Positions 1 to 9,800 of a stretch of 64,000 bases of DNA are shown here, one piece after another; positions within the stretch are counted from its first letter, which is position 1, and each line of letters begins with the position of its first letter. Source of the DNA: Spirosoma aureum (GTDB lineage: Bacteria > Bacteroidota > Bacteroidia > Cytophagales > Spirosomataceae); NCBI RefSeq assembly GCF_011604685.1, contig NZ_CP050063.1, positions 4,114,501-4,178,500 of the forward strand, read 5' to 3'. The notes under the pieces were generated by a model. It worked only from the letters and a program-made list of their open reading frames with translations, ran no database searches and had not been told where the DNA came from. Both the position numbers and the translations under genes were made by a program.

Positions 1-809
1 ACACTTGGCTTGTACTGGTATAAGACCGAGCCACGACACATAAGTAATGTTCCATCAGGTGTCCAGACGAAATCTTCACTACCCTCCAGCGTTTTTACGA
101 TTAATGATGATTGACGCGTCTGCAAATCGAGCTGCTTGATTTCCCAATCAGTAGGAGTTCGTTTATGCACAAAACTAACCGCATTTTTGCCGGGTACGTT
201 TTGAAGCGCCCGTCCAATATTTCCTTCAATTCGGACGGTATCGCCGGTAGAAGTCTGAGCCAGTTGAAGTGAATTCGGTTTACCTAAGATAAATAAGGCC
301 AGCCAGTCGTTGGAAAGCCAGCAATGGTAACCTACGGGCTTAACATTTTTCAAGACCAGTTCTGGTTCTCCATTGCCCGAAACAGGGAATTTCCACAATC
401 GTTGTGTTTGATCTTTCTCAACCCGAATAACCGAAAAATAGGCTTTATCGGGCGTGATGGTCGGTGAATATTCGCTTTCGGGTGTCCGTGTCAGTTGAGT
501 GGTTGACTTTTGCTTAACATCATAGCGGTAAATATCAGTTTGCCCATCATCCCGCATCGAGGTATAGAGCAAACCAGCACCATCCGGCGAAAAAGAGGGC
601 TGATTGTCATAGCCTATACGCTGGGTTATATTTGTGGGGCTGCCCACTTGAGCGGGCTGACTTTTCAGGTCAAGGTCAACCAGAAATATGTCGGCGTTGG
701 GAGGGCCTTGGCCAAGGGCTAGGTGACTGGAGACAAGCAGTAAGATAAAGCGGGAAAAAGACCATGATGGCCCAATTATCTTTGCGTAGAAGGTCTTTCT
801 GATCAGCAT
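1..809 (-). CDS. PD40/TolB-like beta-propeller protein, partial (C-terminus outside window)
   Basis: The reading frame is open from an ATG at 809 down to the window edge, about 269 residues. It begins with a basic N-terminus and a hydrophobic stretch ending in ALGQ, which reads as a signal peptide. It then shows repeated PD40 (TolB-type beta-propeller) motifs, such as DNQPSFSPDGAGLLYTS followed by DIYRYDV, and SEYSPTITPDKAYF. Such blades usually make a periplasmic or surface-exposed propeller that binds a ligand or partner protein. The exact function is unknown. The downstream part, which might carry a second domain, lies outside the window. Confidence 0.8.
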   Translation of the reverse strand, partial: MLIRKTFYAKIIGPSWSFSRFILLLVSSHLALGQGPPNADIFLVDLDLKSQPAQVGSPTNITQRIGYDNQPSFSPDGAGLLYTSMRDDGQTDIYRYDVKQKSTTQLTRTPESEYSPTITPDKAYFSVIRVEKDQTQRLWKFPVSGNGEPELVLKNVKPVGYHCWLSNDWLALFILGKPNSLQLAQTSTGDTVRIEGNIGRALQNVPGKNAVSFVHKRTPTDWEIKQLDLQTRQSSLIVKTLEGSEDFVWTPDGTLLMCRGSVLYQYKPS

Positions 810-1076
810 GAGTTGGTTGTTGTGAAGACTAGTTTGATTACAGCATAAGATAAGCCATTACTGAGTTCTGTCATAACTTTTGATCTAAAGTACTTCAGGA
901 ATTACTCGGAATGTCCAACTGCCTTTTCTCTGAAACCGCCCTAATAGGTATTTATTATTCACTTGTAGTTCGGGCCTGATTAATAAGCTTGCCTGATTAT
1001 GGTTTTATGAAGAATTGGCCTTTTATGCTGGCTTTCCTGAAACTTTGATAGCTTGCGTTTACTATCACGCTTGACA

Positions 1077-1508
1077 ATGACAAATACCAGTCACTCTGGT
1101 TCTGTTTTGATTCAATCGATCACGCCAGAACAGACCTATCAACTCCGCCATCGTGTATTGTGGCCCGACAAACCAATTGATTACGTAAAGGTCGAGAATG
1201 ATTCGGATGGATATCATTTTGGGGCATTTCGGGAAGATAAACTGATTGCTGTTATTTCATTATTTGTACATGAGCAAACGGCCCGTTTTCGCAAATTTGC
1301 GACTGATCCCGATTATCAGCACCAGGGCGTCGGTACGAAGTTACTGAACCATGTTATTACGGAAGCCCGTGGGTTAGGAGCGACCTCACTTTGGTGTGAC
1401 GCCCGACTCGATGCCGCCGATTTTTATCGCCGGTTCGATATGGAAGCCGTCAGTGAGGTATTTTACAAAGGACCAATTCCTTATGCCCGGTTTTCGCTGG
1501 CACTTTAG
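1077..1508 (+). CDS. GNAT family N-acetyltransferase
   Basis: A 143-residue protein with a single Gcn5-related acetyltransferase fold. The acetyl-CoA pyrophosphate loop (motif A) is visible as HQGVGTKLLNHVI, preceded by the strand RFRKFATDPDYQ and followed by the SLWCDAR and FYRRFDM segments typical of motif B. It should transfer an acetyl group from acetyl-CoA to an unidentified amine in the cytoplasm. A TTG 24 bases upstream is in frame, but the ATG at 1077 fits the family N-terminus better. The next gene begins 44 bases after the stop on the same strand. Substrate unknown. Confidence 0.85.
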   Translation: MTNTSHSGSVLIQSITPEQTYQLRHRVLWPDKPIDYVKVENDSDGYHFGAFREDKLIAVISLFVHEQTARFRKFATDPDYQHQGVGTKLLNHVITEARGLGATSLWCDARLDAADFYRRFDMEAVSEVFYKGPIPYARFSLAL

Positions 1509-1552
1509 TGATTATGTTTATTTTTATTCCTTTAACTAAACCCCTTAAAATC

Positions 1553-1933
1553 ATGAAATTAATAGTATCTATTCTGTTCATAGCCATCGTATTAAGCAAA
1601 GCTGGCTCGGCTTATGCACAGGCCCCGGCTACATCGGCTAAAATGGGTGCCGATTCGGTCAATCTCAAAGTCTACACCGGTTCGTACACACTTACTAGTG
1701 GGAGTCCAATCCAAAAATTTACCGTTACTGCCGATAAAGGCGATTTATTTGGGGAAGCCGATAGTTATGGCAAAAACAAGCTGATCAAACAAGCCAAACC
1801 TGATACCTACCAGTCCACAAGCTCTTACGGGTCGATTATTACGTTCGTTCGGGATGGAACAACAAAAGCAGTAACAGGGCTTACTTTGGCCACACAGGGT
1901 ACAGAACTATCAGCAAAAAAAGATAATCCGTAA
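1553..1933 (+). CDS. small secreted protein, DUF3471-like
   Basis: A 126-residue protein with a clear signal peptide (MKLIVSILFIAIVLSKAG, cleavage near AYAQ) and a small beta-rich body. The pattern LKVYTGSYTL, then FTVTADKGDLFGEA, then ITFVRDGTTKAVTGLTL resembles the DUF3471 domain often attached to beta-lactamase-like proteins; here it stands alone. It is probably periplasmic or exported. A GTG start 45 bases upstream is possible, but the ATG at 1553 gives a clean signal peptide. The function is unknown, and the DUF3471 likeness is judged by eye. Confidence 0.7.
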   Translation: MKLIVSILFIAIVLSKAGSAYAQAPATSAKMGADSVNLKVYTGSYTLTSGSPIQKFTVTADKGDLFGEADSYGKNKLIKQAKPDTYQSTSSYGSIITFVRDGTTKAVTGLTLATQGTELSAKKDNP

Positions 1934-2021
1934 CCAAAAGATTCACCTATGAGTTTAGTAAGCATGTTTTCAATCGAGACAATCATGTCTTTTTTGGGAA
2001 TATGCACACTAATACTCAACG

Positions 2022-3338
2022 ATGAAAACGACTGGACTTATTCTGACAGCGGCCGCAATGGCCGTCTTATCGGCTTGTAGCCAAAAAAAAGAGAGCGATC
2101 AATCGGGCACTGAAGTAGCCACCGCCGATACAACACTTGATCTACCTGCTCCATTCGCAACAAAATCAGCACTGCATTTTAGCAATGTGGTTGGCTGGCC
2201 AACTGGCAAAACACCACAGGCGCCAGCAGGCTTTACGGTAACTGAGTATGCCCGTGACCTGGCTAGTCCAAGGTGGATTTACGTAGCACCTGACGGCGAT
2301 ATTTTCGTTGCTGAGTCGAATACCGAACGAAAAGGTGTTAAGCAGGCGGTAAAGGGTGTTGTGACTGGACAGAACAAATCTGAGCGAACAGAAGCGAGTG
2401 CCAACCGGATTACACTCCTGCGCGATTCGAATAAAGATGGCAAGCCCGAGATTCGGGAGACCTTTCTGGCCGGGCTTAATCAACCGTTTGGTATGCTTGT
2501 TTTAGGCAACCGTTTTTATGTAGCCAATACCGATGGATTAATGCAGTATCCATATCAGGCAGGGCAGACTAAAATGACCGCACCGGGCAAGAAGATACTA
2601 AGCTTACCCGCTGGTGGCTACAACAATCACTGGACACGTAATCTGCTGGCAAGTCCCGATGGAAAGAAAATATATGTCTCAGTCGGATCAGGGAGCAACG
2701 TAGGTGAGCATGGTCCTGAAAATGAGATTCGTCGTGCTAATATTCTGGAAATCAATCCCGATGGTTCCGGCGAACGGATATATGCCAGCGGTTTGCGTAA
2801 TCCGGTCGGTATGGACTGGGAGCCAGGGAAAAATATATTGTATACCGCTGTTAATGAACGTGACGAACTAGGCGATGACCTTGTGCCTGATTACCTGACC
2901 AGTGTTAAGGAGGGTGCTTTCTACGGGTGGCCTTATTCGTACTATGGCCAAAATGAAGATCCGCGCCGGAAAGGAGAACGACCCGATCTGGTGAAAAAAG
3001 CCACTGTTCCTGATGTGCCATTGGGTGCACATACGGCTTCGCTTGGTCTGGCTTTTTACGACCAGAAGGCATTTTCAGCCAAGTACCATAACGGTGCTTT
3101 TATTGGCCAGCACGGCTCCTGGAATCGCTCTGCCTTTTCGGGATATAAGGTTGTATTCGTACCCTTTACCGATGGGAAACCCGGCAAACCTGAAGATTTT
3201 CTGACGGGCTTTATTGCAGACGGAACGGATAAAGATGTCTATGGTCGGCCGGTGGGCGTAACGGTATTGCCCGACGGATCATTACTGGTAGCCGATGATG
3301 CTGCCGGACGAATCTGGCGGGTAGCGGCTAGTAAATAG
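2022..3338 (+). CDS. PQQ-dependent sugar dehydrogenase (glucose/sorbosone dehydrogenase family) lipoprotein
   Basis: A 438-residue protein with a lipoprotein signal (MKTTGLILTAAAMAVLSAC, lipobox LSAC, Cys at 19), so it is likely anchored in the envelope. The body is a six-bladed propeller of the glucose/sorbosone dehydrogenase family. Seen motifs are GGYNNHWTRNLL, ANILEINPDGSGERIYASG, LRNPVGMDW, AFYGWPYSYYGQ, FIGQHGSWNRS and YGRPVGVTVLPDGSLLVADD. Family members oxidise aldoses or sorbosone using PQQ, although many Bacteroidota members have no proven substrate. Two strong hairpins follow the stop codon, so the gene probably ends its transcript here. Confidence 0.88.
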   Translation: MKTTGLILTAAAMAVLSACSQKKESDQSGTEVATADTTLDLPAPFATKSALHFSNVVGWPTGKTPQAPAGFTVTEYARDLASPRWIYVAPDGDIFVAESNTERKGVKQAVKGVVTGQNKSERTEASANRITLLRDSNKDGKPEIRETFLAGLNQPFGMLVLGNRFYVANTDGLMQYPYQAGQTKMTAPGKKILSLPAGGYNNHWTRNLLASPDGKKIYVSVGSGSNVGEHGPENEIRRANILEINPDGSGERIYASGLRNPVGMDWEPGKNILYTAVNERDELGDDLVPDYLTSVKEGAFYGWPYSYYGQNEDPRRKGERPDLVKKATVPDVPLGAHTASLGLAFYDQKAFSAKYHNGAFIGQHGSWNRSAFSGYKVVFVPFTDGKPGKPEDFLTGFIADGTDKDVYGRPVGVTVLPDGSLLVADDAAGRIWRVAASK

Positions 3339-3348
3339 TTAGAAATAT

Positions 3349-3411
3349 AGGCCTTTGGCTAATAGGTGTGCCACGTTTTTGAACTGTGGCACACCTATCA
3401 GCCAAAGGCCT
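3349..3411 (+). terminator. long hairpin downstream of the sugar dehydrogenase gene
   Basis: The arms pair over about 25 bases: AGGCCTTTGGCT and TAGGTGTGCCAC on the left match GTGGCACACCTA and AGCCAAAGGCCT on the right, with only a two-base internal bulge. The loop is T-rich. The stem is unusually long for an intrinsic terminator. Confidence 0.7.
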
Positions 3412-3426
3412 GAGATAGTAACTCAA

Positions 3427-3479
3427 AAAAGAATCAGCGGATAGACTCTCTGGTAGAGTTTTTATCCGCTGATTCTTTT
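3427..3479. terminator. second hairpin, probably bidirectional terminator
   Basis: AAAAGAATCAGCGGATA pairs perfectly with TATCCGCTGATTCTTTT, a 17-base stem, with a smaller nested hairpin (GACTCTC / AGAGTT) in the loop. The A-tract and T-tract at the two ends suit termination in both directions. It lies between the dehydrogenase gene and the convergent gene ending at 3533. Confidence 0.75.
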
Positions 3480-3532
3480 GTTGAACCTGATATAAGTGGC
3501 GTAGTTCCGGCCAATAATAAGGCCTTAACTGC

Positions 3533-5197
3533 TTAGAATTGATAAAATAGCCTTGCTCTTAGTCCAACCGTTGCATCCTGCTGACAACTTGGGTCCGACT
3601 GAAGGGGTGTTGAAATGACAGGACCTGCCTGGATAGCCCAGTACTTATTCTGCCATTCAAGACTAGCGCCAAAAGTCATATTGTTGAACAAGTCAACTGG
3701 CCGGATGCTCTTGTCCTGAATTTTTTCGTAACCCTTCCAATAGGGTAATTGATGATAGAAACTAATGTATTGCTGACTTTGCAGATTTAAAGCTGTACCA
3801 ATTGTGGGCAGCAATGTAAATGATTGACTGAGCGGAATGCGATAACCCAGGCTAATTGGAAGCTGAACACGAACCGTATACATCTCAATGCCAAAAATGT
3901 CGAGCCGTGGGTCAAGGCCTCGCGCGTACTGTTTGCGAAAATCCTGAGGAATATTCTTGTCGAATTCTGGAGGACTACGAAAGGCAACTGTAGCAAAGGT
4001 GGCCTGACTTAATCCTAAGCCTAAACTCCAGTGTTTGGAAGCCAGCAACTCCGTATAGATGCCCATACTCCACATCTCGGAGTTGATATCTGTACCGATA
4101 CCGGCTCTCAACCGAAGCGGTAATGATTGGACCCGCTGGCTGGCAGGAGCAGTTGTGGGTTGACCACTGACAACCGTTACCGCTGCTCGGGCGGGCCGCA
4201 TTTGCCGGGCACGCTGCGCCAACAGAGCATCCCAGCGAACCGTATTGGTCTGCAACGGTAAAGCCGCCAGCGATTCATAAGCAAACGTAGGTTGCGTTGC
4301 TTCTCCTGTACTGGCAACGGGAGGAATATCTGTTGATACAGGCTGATTTTGTCCTGCCTGATTGTTTGAAGATAAAGGCGTTGTAACATTCCCGTTCGTA
4401 ACTTCTCGGGTAGAGGCCTGATTCGTCGGCTCTACGTTCGAGTAGCTACCAGAAACTCGGTCCCGACCTTTTGTAGGCCGGTCTGCAATTGCTACATTAT
4501 CTGCCGGTTTCTCCGGTCGTGAAACCTCAACACGTTGCTGGGAACCAGTTGAAATGGGTTCTGCAATGCGGTTTTCAGGCTGATTTGTAGTTCGATTTCG
4601 GGTCGTCCTTTCAACCTCTCCTGTTGATGATGAAAAGTCAGTTTTTGCTACCTGATCCCCCGTACTATTCCGCTCGGGTTGCTTTGTGATTTGAGGACTT
4701 TCAACTGACCGAAGCCGAGTTGTTGGAGCGGGTACTGTGACGTACCGGTCTATGAAGACGGTGTCGCGTTTCAGCGTAACCGAGTTTCGTTCTGGTGCAG
4801 CATTTACTGACGTTGAGCTTTTCTGGTTATTCTGATTCGACTCAGCAGTAACTGCTCCCGGTTCAGTAGCTGGCCGCGTTATATTGGCAGCAGCGGGTGG
4901 GGCTGTTTCTAACCGATTCGCTTTTTGGGTTACTTGCTGAAGAGTTTGATGTAAATGTTTTAATTCATAGTGTTGCCAGATAGTGGTGGTTAAGAAAATA
5001 GTTGTTCCAATAGCGCCCGCAACTGCAAATCGGGCTGCCTGACTAGCAAAGGGATGAGCAGACGGAGTGGGCGCATTGGGCGATGGGCCAGCCTGTTTAA
5101 GGGTTGCCTGCATCCGCGCCCAGTCCCGATCGGAGAATTCGGGTCGGATGCTATCCAGCTTTCGCCGGATAATATCGGCAAATCGATCAGTTTTCAT
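3533..5197 (-). CDS. membrane-anchored protein with C-terminal beta-barrel-like domain; putative anti-sigma partner
   Basis: A 554-residue protein. Residues 1-50 are charged and cytoplasmic (MKTDRFADIIRRKLDSIRPE). A single membrane helix lies at about 56-75 (FAVAGAIGTTIFLTTTIW), then a short coiled coil (about 78-95). A long Ser/Thr/Asn/Gln-rich, probably disordered stretch runs to about 350. The C-terminal 190 residues have alternating aromatic and hydrophobic beta-strands (LRAGIGTDINSEMWSMGIY, WSLGLGLSQATF, LPISLGYRIPL) like PorT-type outer-membrane barrels. Its start overlaps the end of the upstream ECF sigma factor gene by 11 bases, so the two are translationally coupled. An anti-sigma role is inferred from this position and topology; I see no recognised anti-sigma zinc motif. 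Confidence 0.7.
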   Translation of the reverse strand: MKTDRFADIIRRKLDSIRPEFSDRDWARMQATLKQAGPSPNAPTPSAHPFASQAARFAVAGAIGTTIFLTTTIWQHYELKHLHQTLQQVTQKANRLETAPPAAANITRPATEPGAVTAESNQNNQKSSTSVNAAPERNSVTLKRDTVFIDRYVTVPAPTTRLRSVESPQITKQPERNSTGDQVAKTDFSSSTGEVERTTRNRTTNQPENRIAEPISTGSQQRVEVSRPEKPADNVAIADRPTKGRDRVSGSYSNVEPTNQASTREVTNGNVTTPLSSNNQAGQNQPVSTDIPPVASTGEATQPTFAYESLAALPLQTNTVRWDALLAQRARQMRPARAAVTVVSGQPTTAPASQRVQSLPLRLRAGIGTDINSEMWSMGIYTELLASKHWSLGLGLSQATFATVAFRSPPEFDKNIPQDFRKQYARGLDPRLDIFGIEMYTVRVQLPISLGYRIPLSQSFTLLPTIGTALNLQSQQYISFYHQLPYWKGYEKIQDKSIRPVDLFNNMTFGASLEWQNKYWAIQAGPVISTPLQSDPSCQQDATVGLRARLFYQF

Positions 5198-5795
5198 GAT
5201 ATGGTATTGGAGCCGAGGGGCTGGTCTTAGCGTGGAAAGGATATGCCTGCCGGATCATTTGCTGGAGTTTCTGGCGAGCGCGTGCATAATTAGAACGTAC
5301 TGTGGCTTCGTTGTGCGAGAGTATGCCTGCAATCTCGTGGAGGCTATAACCATCAACAACGTGCATCATAAACACCGTTCGGTAGGTAGGTGTTAGCTGC
5401 TGGACCAGGGCAAGAATTTCTTCGGCGGCAATCTGATCAACAACATCCTCATCGAGAGCTACCTGTTCGCCTGATTCCAGATTGGTGTGTTGTTCCAGTT
5501 GATGATTACGCCGATAATGGCTAATAGCCGTGTTGACCAGAATCGTTCGAAGCCATGCCTTAAATGGCTGTGTTTCGTCGAATCTGTCTAAATGCTGAAA
5601 AACCTTTAGAAATCCCTCATTCAGCACATCTTCAGCCTCTTCGCGGCTAGAGGTGTAGCGTAGACATATACTCTTGGCATACCCAAAAAACTGCTTAAAT
5701 AGCGTTCGCTGCGCCCGGGGATCGCTGGCACGGCAAGCCTGAATGACACTGATTAGGTCATGTTCGGCAAACGAGGACGATTTTTTGAAAAACAA
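5187..5795 (-). CDS. ECF-type RNA polymerase sigma-70 factor
   Basis: A 202-residue ECF sigma factor. Region 2 covers about residues 30-97, with the core-binding and -10-recognition helices around AEDVLNEGFLKVFQHLDRFD and FKAWLRTILVNTAISHYRR. Region 4, the -35-binding helix-turn-helix, covers about 132-180 (LTPTYRTVFMMHVVDGYSLH, then EIAGILSHNEATVRSNYARA). The only plausible start is TTG at 5795, because a stop lies 18 bases upstream in frame and no ATG occurs before region 4. The downstream membrane protein overlaps by 11 bases and probably controls it. The target promoters are unknown. Confidence 0.9.
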   Translation of the reverse strand: MFFKKSSSFAEHDLISVIQACRASDPRAQRTLFKQFFGYAKSICLRYTSSREEAEDVLNEGFLKVFQHLDRFDETQPFKAWLRTILVNTAISHYRRNHQLEQHTNLESGEQVALDEDVVDQIAAEEILALVQQLTPTYRTVFMMHVVDGYSLHEIAGILSHNEATVRSNYARARQKLQQMIRQAYPFHAKTSPSAPIPYHEN

Positions 5796-5918
5796 CGTTC
5801 GTTCCGATTAGGGTGAGTATACGCACATACGTATTAATACGCAGGAAGTACAGGGTTCGTTGCATACGATCCCAAAAAAAAAATCAAATTTTTTACAATA
5901 AACTGCCACACTTACTTA

Positions 5919-5952
5919 TTGGCAAGCGTATGGTCAAGAAAAGGCATATTTG
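5919..5952 (+). promoter_or_regulatory. possible Bacteroidota-type promoter
   Basis: TTG at 5919-5921 is followed after 23 bases by CATATTTG (5945-5952), one mismatch from TAnnTTTG. The start site would fall near 5957, which favours the ATG at 5968 over the one at 5953 for the next gene. Confidence 0.4.
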
Positions 5953-5967
5953 ATGCCACTTCATCCG

Positions 5968-6720
5968 ATGAAGATATTGATAATTGGCGACCGGCATGTT
6001 GGTGGTTACGGCCTGACAGCCGGACAAATTAGTTTTGTTGGCCATTTTATTCGGCAAATTAGCGAGACGGGCAGAGCCGTTTCGGTGGAGGCTTATGTAC
6101 ATTCAACGTTATCCGGTGTTCATTCAACACTCTCACAACTACCCCTCGAACGATATGATCTGATTGTCGTACAGGGAGGTCAGGGCTGCCTGGATCATCC
6201 GGCTGGTTTGGGGGCTTTACTTGTGCGTAACACCGATAATTTGCCAGATATGTCTGGTGATGTGATTCTGCCCGATTGGTTGCAACCAATACGGAAAACC
6301 GAGCCCTCGGGACTATTGAACCAACTGTCGAAAATGGGGAAACTCCTGCTGGTAAAAGGCCTGGTTGCCATTGGCCAGCTTCCTCGCCTGCATACGGTTC
6401 GGCATGAATTGACGAAATTGTTAACCCTTTTGAGACCCCATCGGCATAAAGTGATAGTACTTAGTCCGTTTCCTCATCGTGAGCCGATTTATCAGTGGTT
6501 ACGCCAGCAGGGTAAATCCTTGTTTATGCGGTCGGAGGTTCGCCAATCGTTCAGTGTTTTCGATTCCGATGCTGTCGTTCAACCGCGCGAAGAGTATTTT
6601 CAAACGAACAAGCCGGGCTATCTGAATGCGATTGGGCATGAACTGGTAGGCCGTGCCTTGTTTGATTTTTATCTGGCAGCACCAACCATTGTCGCCATTC
6701 ACTCCATCCGGCGGAGTTGA
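5968..6720 (+). CDS. SGNH/GDSL-hydrolase-like protein with degenerate active site
   Basis: A 250-residue cytoplasmic protein with the outline of an SGNH hydrolase. Block I is KILIIGDRHVGGYGL, where the usual GDS serine is Arg. The central strand is YDLIVVQGGQG, where family members often have GGND. The last block is GYLNAIGHELVGRAL, where the expected D-x-x-H pair is missing. With the Ser, Asn and His positions replaced, esterase activity looks unlikely, and it may be a binding or regulatory protein. The start at 5968 gives a strand-initial N-terminus; an ATG at 5953 would add five residues. A strong terminator follows. The family assignment is moderately sure, the loss of activity is inferred. 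Confidence 0.6.
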   Translation: MKILIIGDRHVGGYGLTAGQISFVGHFIRQISETGRAVSVEAYVHSTLSGVHSTLSQLPLERYDLIVVQGGQGCLDHPAGLGALLVRNTDNLPDMSGDVILPDWLQPIRKTEPSGLLNQLSKMGKLLLVKGLVAIGQLPRLHTVRHELTKLLTLLRPHRHKVIVLSPFPHREPIYQWLRQQGKSLFMRSEVRQSFSVFDSDAVVQPREEYFQTNKPGYLNAIGHELVGRALFDFYLAAPTIVAIHSIRRS

Positions 6721-6747
6721 CATAATCTTACTAACCAACCTATGAGA

Positions 6748-6780
6748 AAATCCCCGGTCAGGTTCGCCTGCCGGGGATTT
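6748..6780. terminator. bidirectional intrinsic terminator
   Basis: AAATCCCCGG pairs with CCGGGGATTT around CAGG/CCTG and a TTCG loop, flanked by A and T runs. It sits between the convergent SGNH-like and RND permease genes and can serve both. Confidence 0.85.
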
Positions 6781-6802
6781 GTTTATTGATTGAGGATCAA
6801 AC

Positions 6803-9800
6803 TTAAACGCCCATTTCTACTTTTTCGGGCTTTGTCGTATCGCCTTTGTGATGGTCTTCAGGTTGAGGTTGCGACGGTTTTTCTACATCTTTCCGGCGTG
6901 ACATGTATGTATAAATAACCGGCACGACATACAGCGTCAGAATGAGCGAGAACATAAGACCGCCTACAATTACGATCCCTAACGGAACCCGACTCTTCGA
7001 CGCTGAACCTAAGGCCAGCGCTAGCGGTAAGGCACCAAATGCAGCTACAAGGGTCGTCATTAAAATCGGGCGAAGCCGTAACGCGGCCGATTCGATAGCA
7101 GAATCAAATTTACTTTTACCCGTCAGACGCTGTTCATTGGCGAATTCCACGATCAGAATCCCGTTTTTGGTAACCAGTCCCACAAGCATGATGACACCAA
7201 TCTGGCTGAAAATATTCAGGGTTTGGTTAAACATCCAAAGGGAGAAAACAGCACCGGCAAGGGCCAGCGGCACCGTCATCATAATGATAAACGGATCGAT
7301 GAACGAGTCAAATTGAGCGGCCAGTACCAGGTAAATCAGAATCAGCGCCAACCCAAAAGCGAACAGCGTATTCGAGGAGCTTTCGGCATAATCGCGCGAA
7401 GGTCCAGAAAGAGACGTCTGGAACGTTTGGTCTAATGTACGGGCAGCAATGGCCTGCATGGCGGCAACTCCGTCGCCAATGGTTTTGCCCGGAGCCAATC
7501 CGGCCGATACCGTTGCCGACTTAAATCGGTTATAGTGATAGACCTGCGGAGGGCTACTGACTTCCTGGAACTTCACCAGGTTGTCTAACTGGATTAACTG
7601 CCCTTGATTGGATCGTACGTAAAACGAAGCCAGATCGACGGGTTCGTCGCGATCTCTGCGGTCAACCTGACCAATAACCTGATACTGTTTTCCATTCATC
7701 AGGAAATAAGCCAACCGACGGTTACTAAGCGCTAACTGCAATGTCTGGGCAACATCCTGTACCGAAACACCCAGGTTTGTTGCTTTCTCGCGCTCGATCG
7801 TAATGTTCAATTCGGGTTTGTTGAATTTCAGATCGACATCGGAATTGAGGAATGTTGGATCTTTCTGAACCTCTTCCAGAAAAGACGGCAATTTCTCACG
7901 TAGTTTTTCAAAGTTCAGGTTTTGAATCACGAACTGTACCGGTAGGCCACCTCCCTGCCGACCTACCTGAATGGTTTGGTCCTGGGTAGGGAACATGCGG
8001 GCCTCACTGAACTTTCTGAGGTTTTTTGTCAGGTAATCGACAATATCCTGCTGAGATCGCTTCCGCTCAGATGCATCAACCATATTGACCATCACGAACG
8101 ATGAATTTACCGCTCCCGACCCTGAGTTTCCTGGTGCTACGACGCTAAACGCTAGTTTGTTTTCTGGAATGGAATCCAGTACAAAGTCTAACACCCGATC
8201 TGTAATGACCGACTGGGCTTCGAAACTAGTGCCTTCAGGCGAAGTAATTGAAATACGTGTACGGCCGCGATCTTCGAGTGGGGCCAGCTCTGATTTTAGC
8301 AGTGAACCCAATCCAAAAATAGAGCCCAAACAAACAACAATCATCACAAAAGCCCACCTACGCTTCTTCATAAAGGAGTTGAGCGAATCGCGATAGGCGT
8401 CATCGAGCCATACGAAAAACGGTTCTGTTTTTCGATAAAACCAGGATCGCCCGTGATTTTTACTGGTCAGTTTTACACTCAAAACCGGCGTTAATGTCAG
8501 GGAGACAAAAGCCGAGATCAAAACAGCTCCAGCTACTACAATACCAAACTCACGGAACAGTCGGCCCACGAACCCCTGCAGGAAGATGATCGGCAAGAAT
8601 ACAATGGCCAGGGTGATGGAAGTCGATACAACCGCAAAGAAAATCTCGTTGGACCCTTCTTTCGCGGCTTGTTCTGTGGGCATACCTTCTTCAACTTTCT
8701 TAAAGATATTTTCCGTAACCACAATACCATCATCAACCACCAAACCGGTTGCCAACACAATGGCCAGGAGGGTCAGGACATTGATACTGAAATCGGCCAC
8801 GTACATGATGAAAAAGGCACCGATCAACGATACGGGAATATCGATTAACGGCCGGAACGCAATAAGCCAATCGCGGAAGAAGAGATAGATGACCAGAACG
8901 ACCAGAACAAATGAGATGAGCAGCGTTTCGCCAACCTCTTCAATTGCCCGTCGAATAAAGATACTTCGATCCGTACCAACAAAGACGATGATATCGGGAG
9001 GTAAGTCTTTTTTTAGCTGATCGAATCGTTTGTAAAACTCATCGGCAATGCTGACGTAATTGGCGCCCGGCTGTGGAATCAAAGCCAGAATCACACCTAC
9101 CGTTCCGTTTTGTTTTGAGACCGTTTCTTCGTTCTCCGCTCCCAGCGTTGCATAGCCAATATCTTTAAAGCGGATGATCTGGTTGCTCGTTTGCCGAAGA
9201 ATCAGGTTGTTAAAGTCATCTTCCGTTGTTAACCGTCCTACCGCTTTTACCGTTAATTCGGTGTTATTACCATAGACCTTACCACCCGGCAACTCAACAT
9301 TTTGCGCCGTTAATGCACTCTGAATATCCTGCGAAGTCAAACGGTAGGCCGATAATTTGATTGGGTCGATCCAGAGCCGCATGGCCTGGCGTTTGAGCCC
9401 AAAAATATTAGCCTGACTAACGCCCGGAATGGTCTGTAGCCGCTCCTGAAGCACATTCTCGGCATAGTCCGATAGTTGTGTCGGACTACGTGTTGTACTC
9501 TGAACGTTCAAAAAGATAATCGGTTCGGAGTTGGCATCCGCTTTCGTTACGACCGGGGGAGCATCAATATCCTGGGGTAATTGCCGTTGTGCCTGAGATA
9601 CTTTGTCGCGTACGTCGTTGGCAGCCTGTTCCAGATTGGCATCCAGGTTGAATTCAACGGTAATATTACTGGACCCTAAGGCACTGTTGGATGAGATCGT
9701 CCGGATACCTTCGATACTGTTCAAGGACTTTTCGATAGGTTCGGTAATCTGCGACTCAATAATTTCGGGGTTAGCGCCTGTATAGCTTGTTCGCACCGAA

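Noticed and set aside
510..722. 70-residue open frame on the plus strand
   Set aside because: It lies antisense inside the PD40 protein gene, which has clear repeats; the plus frame has no protein-like features.
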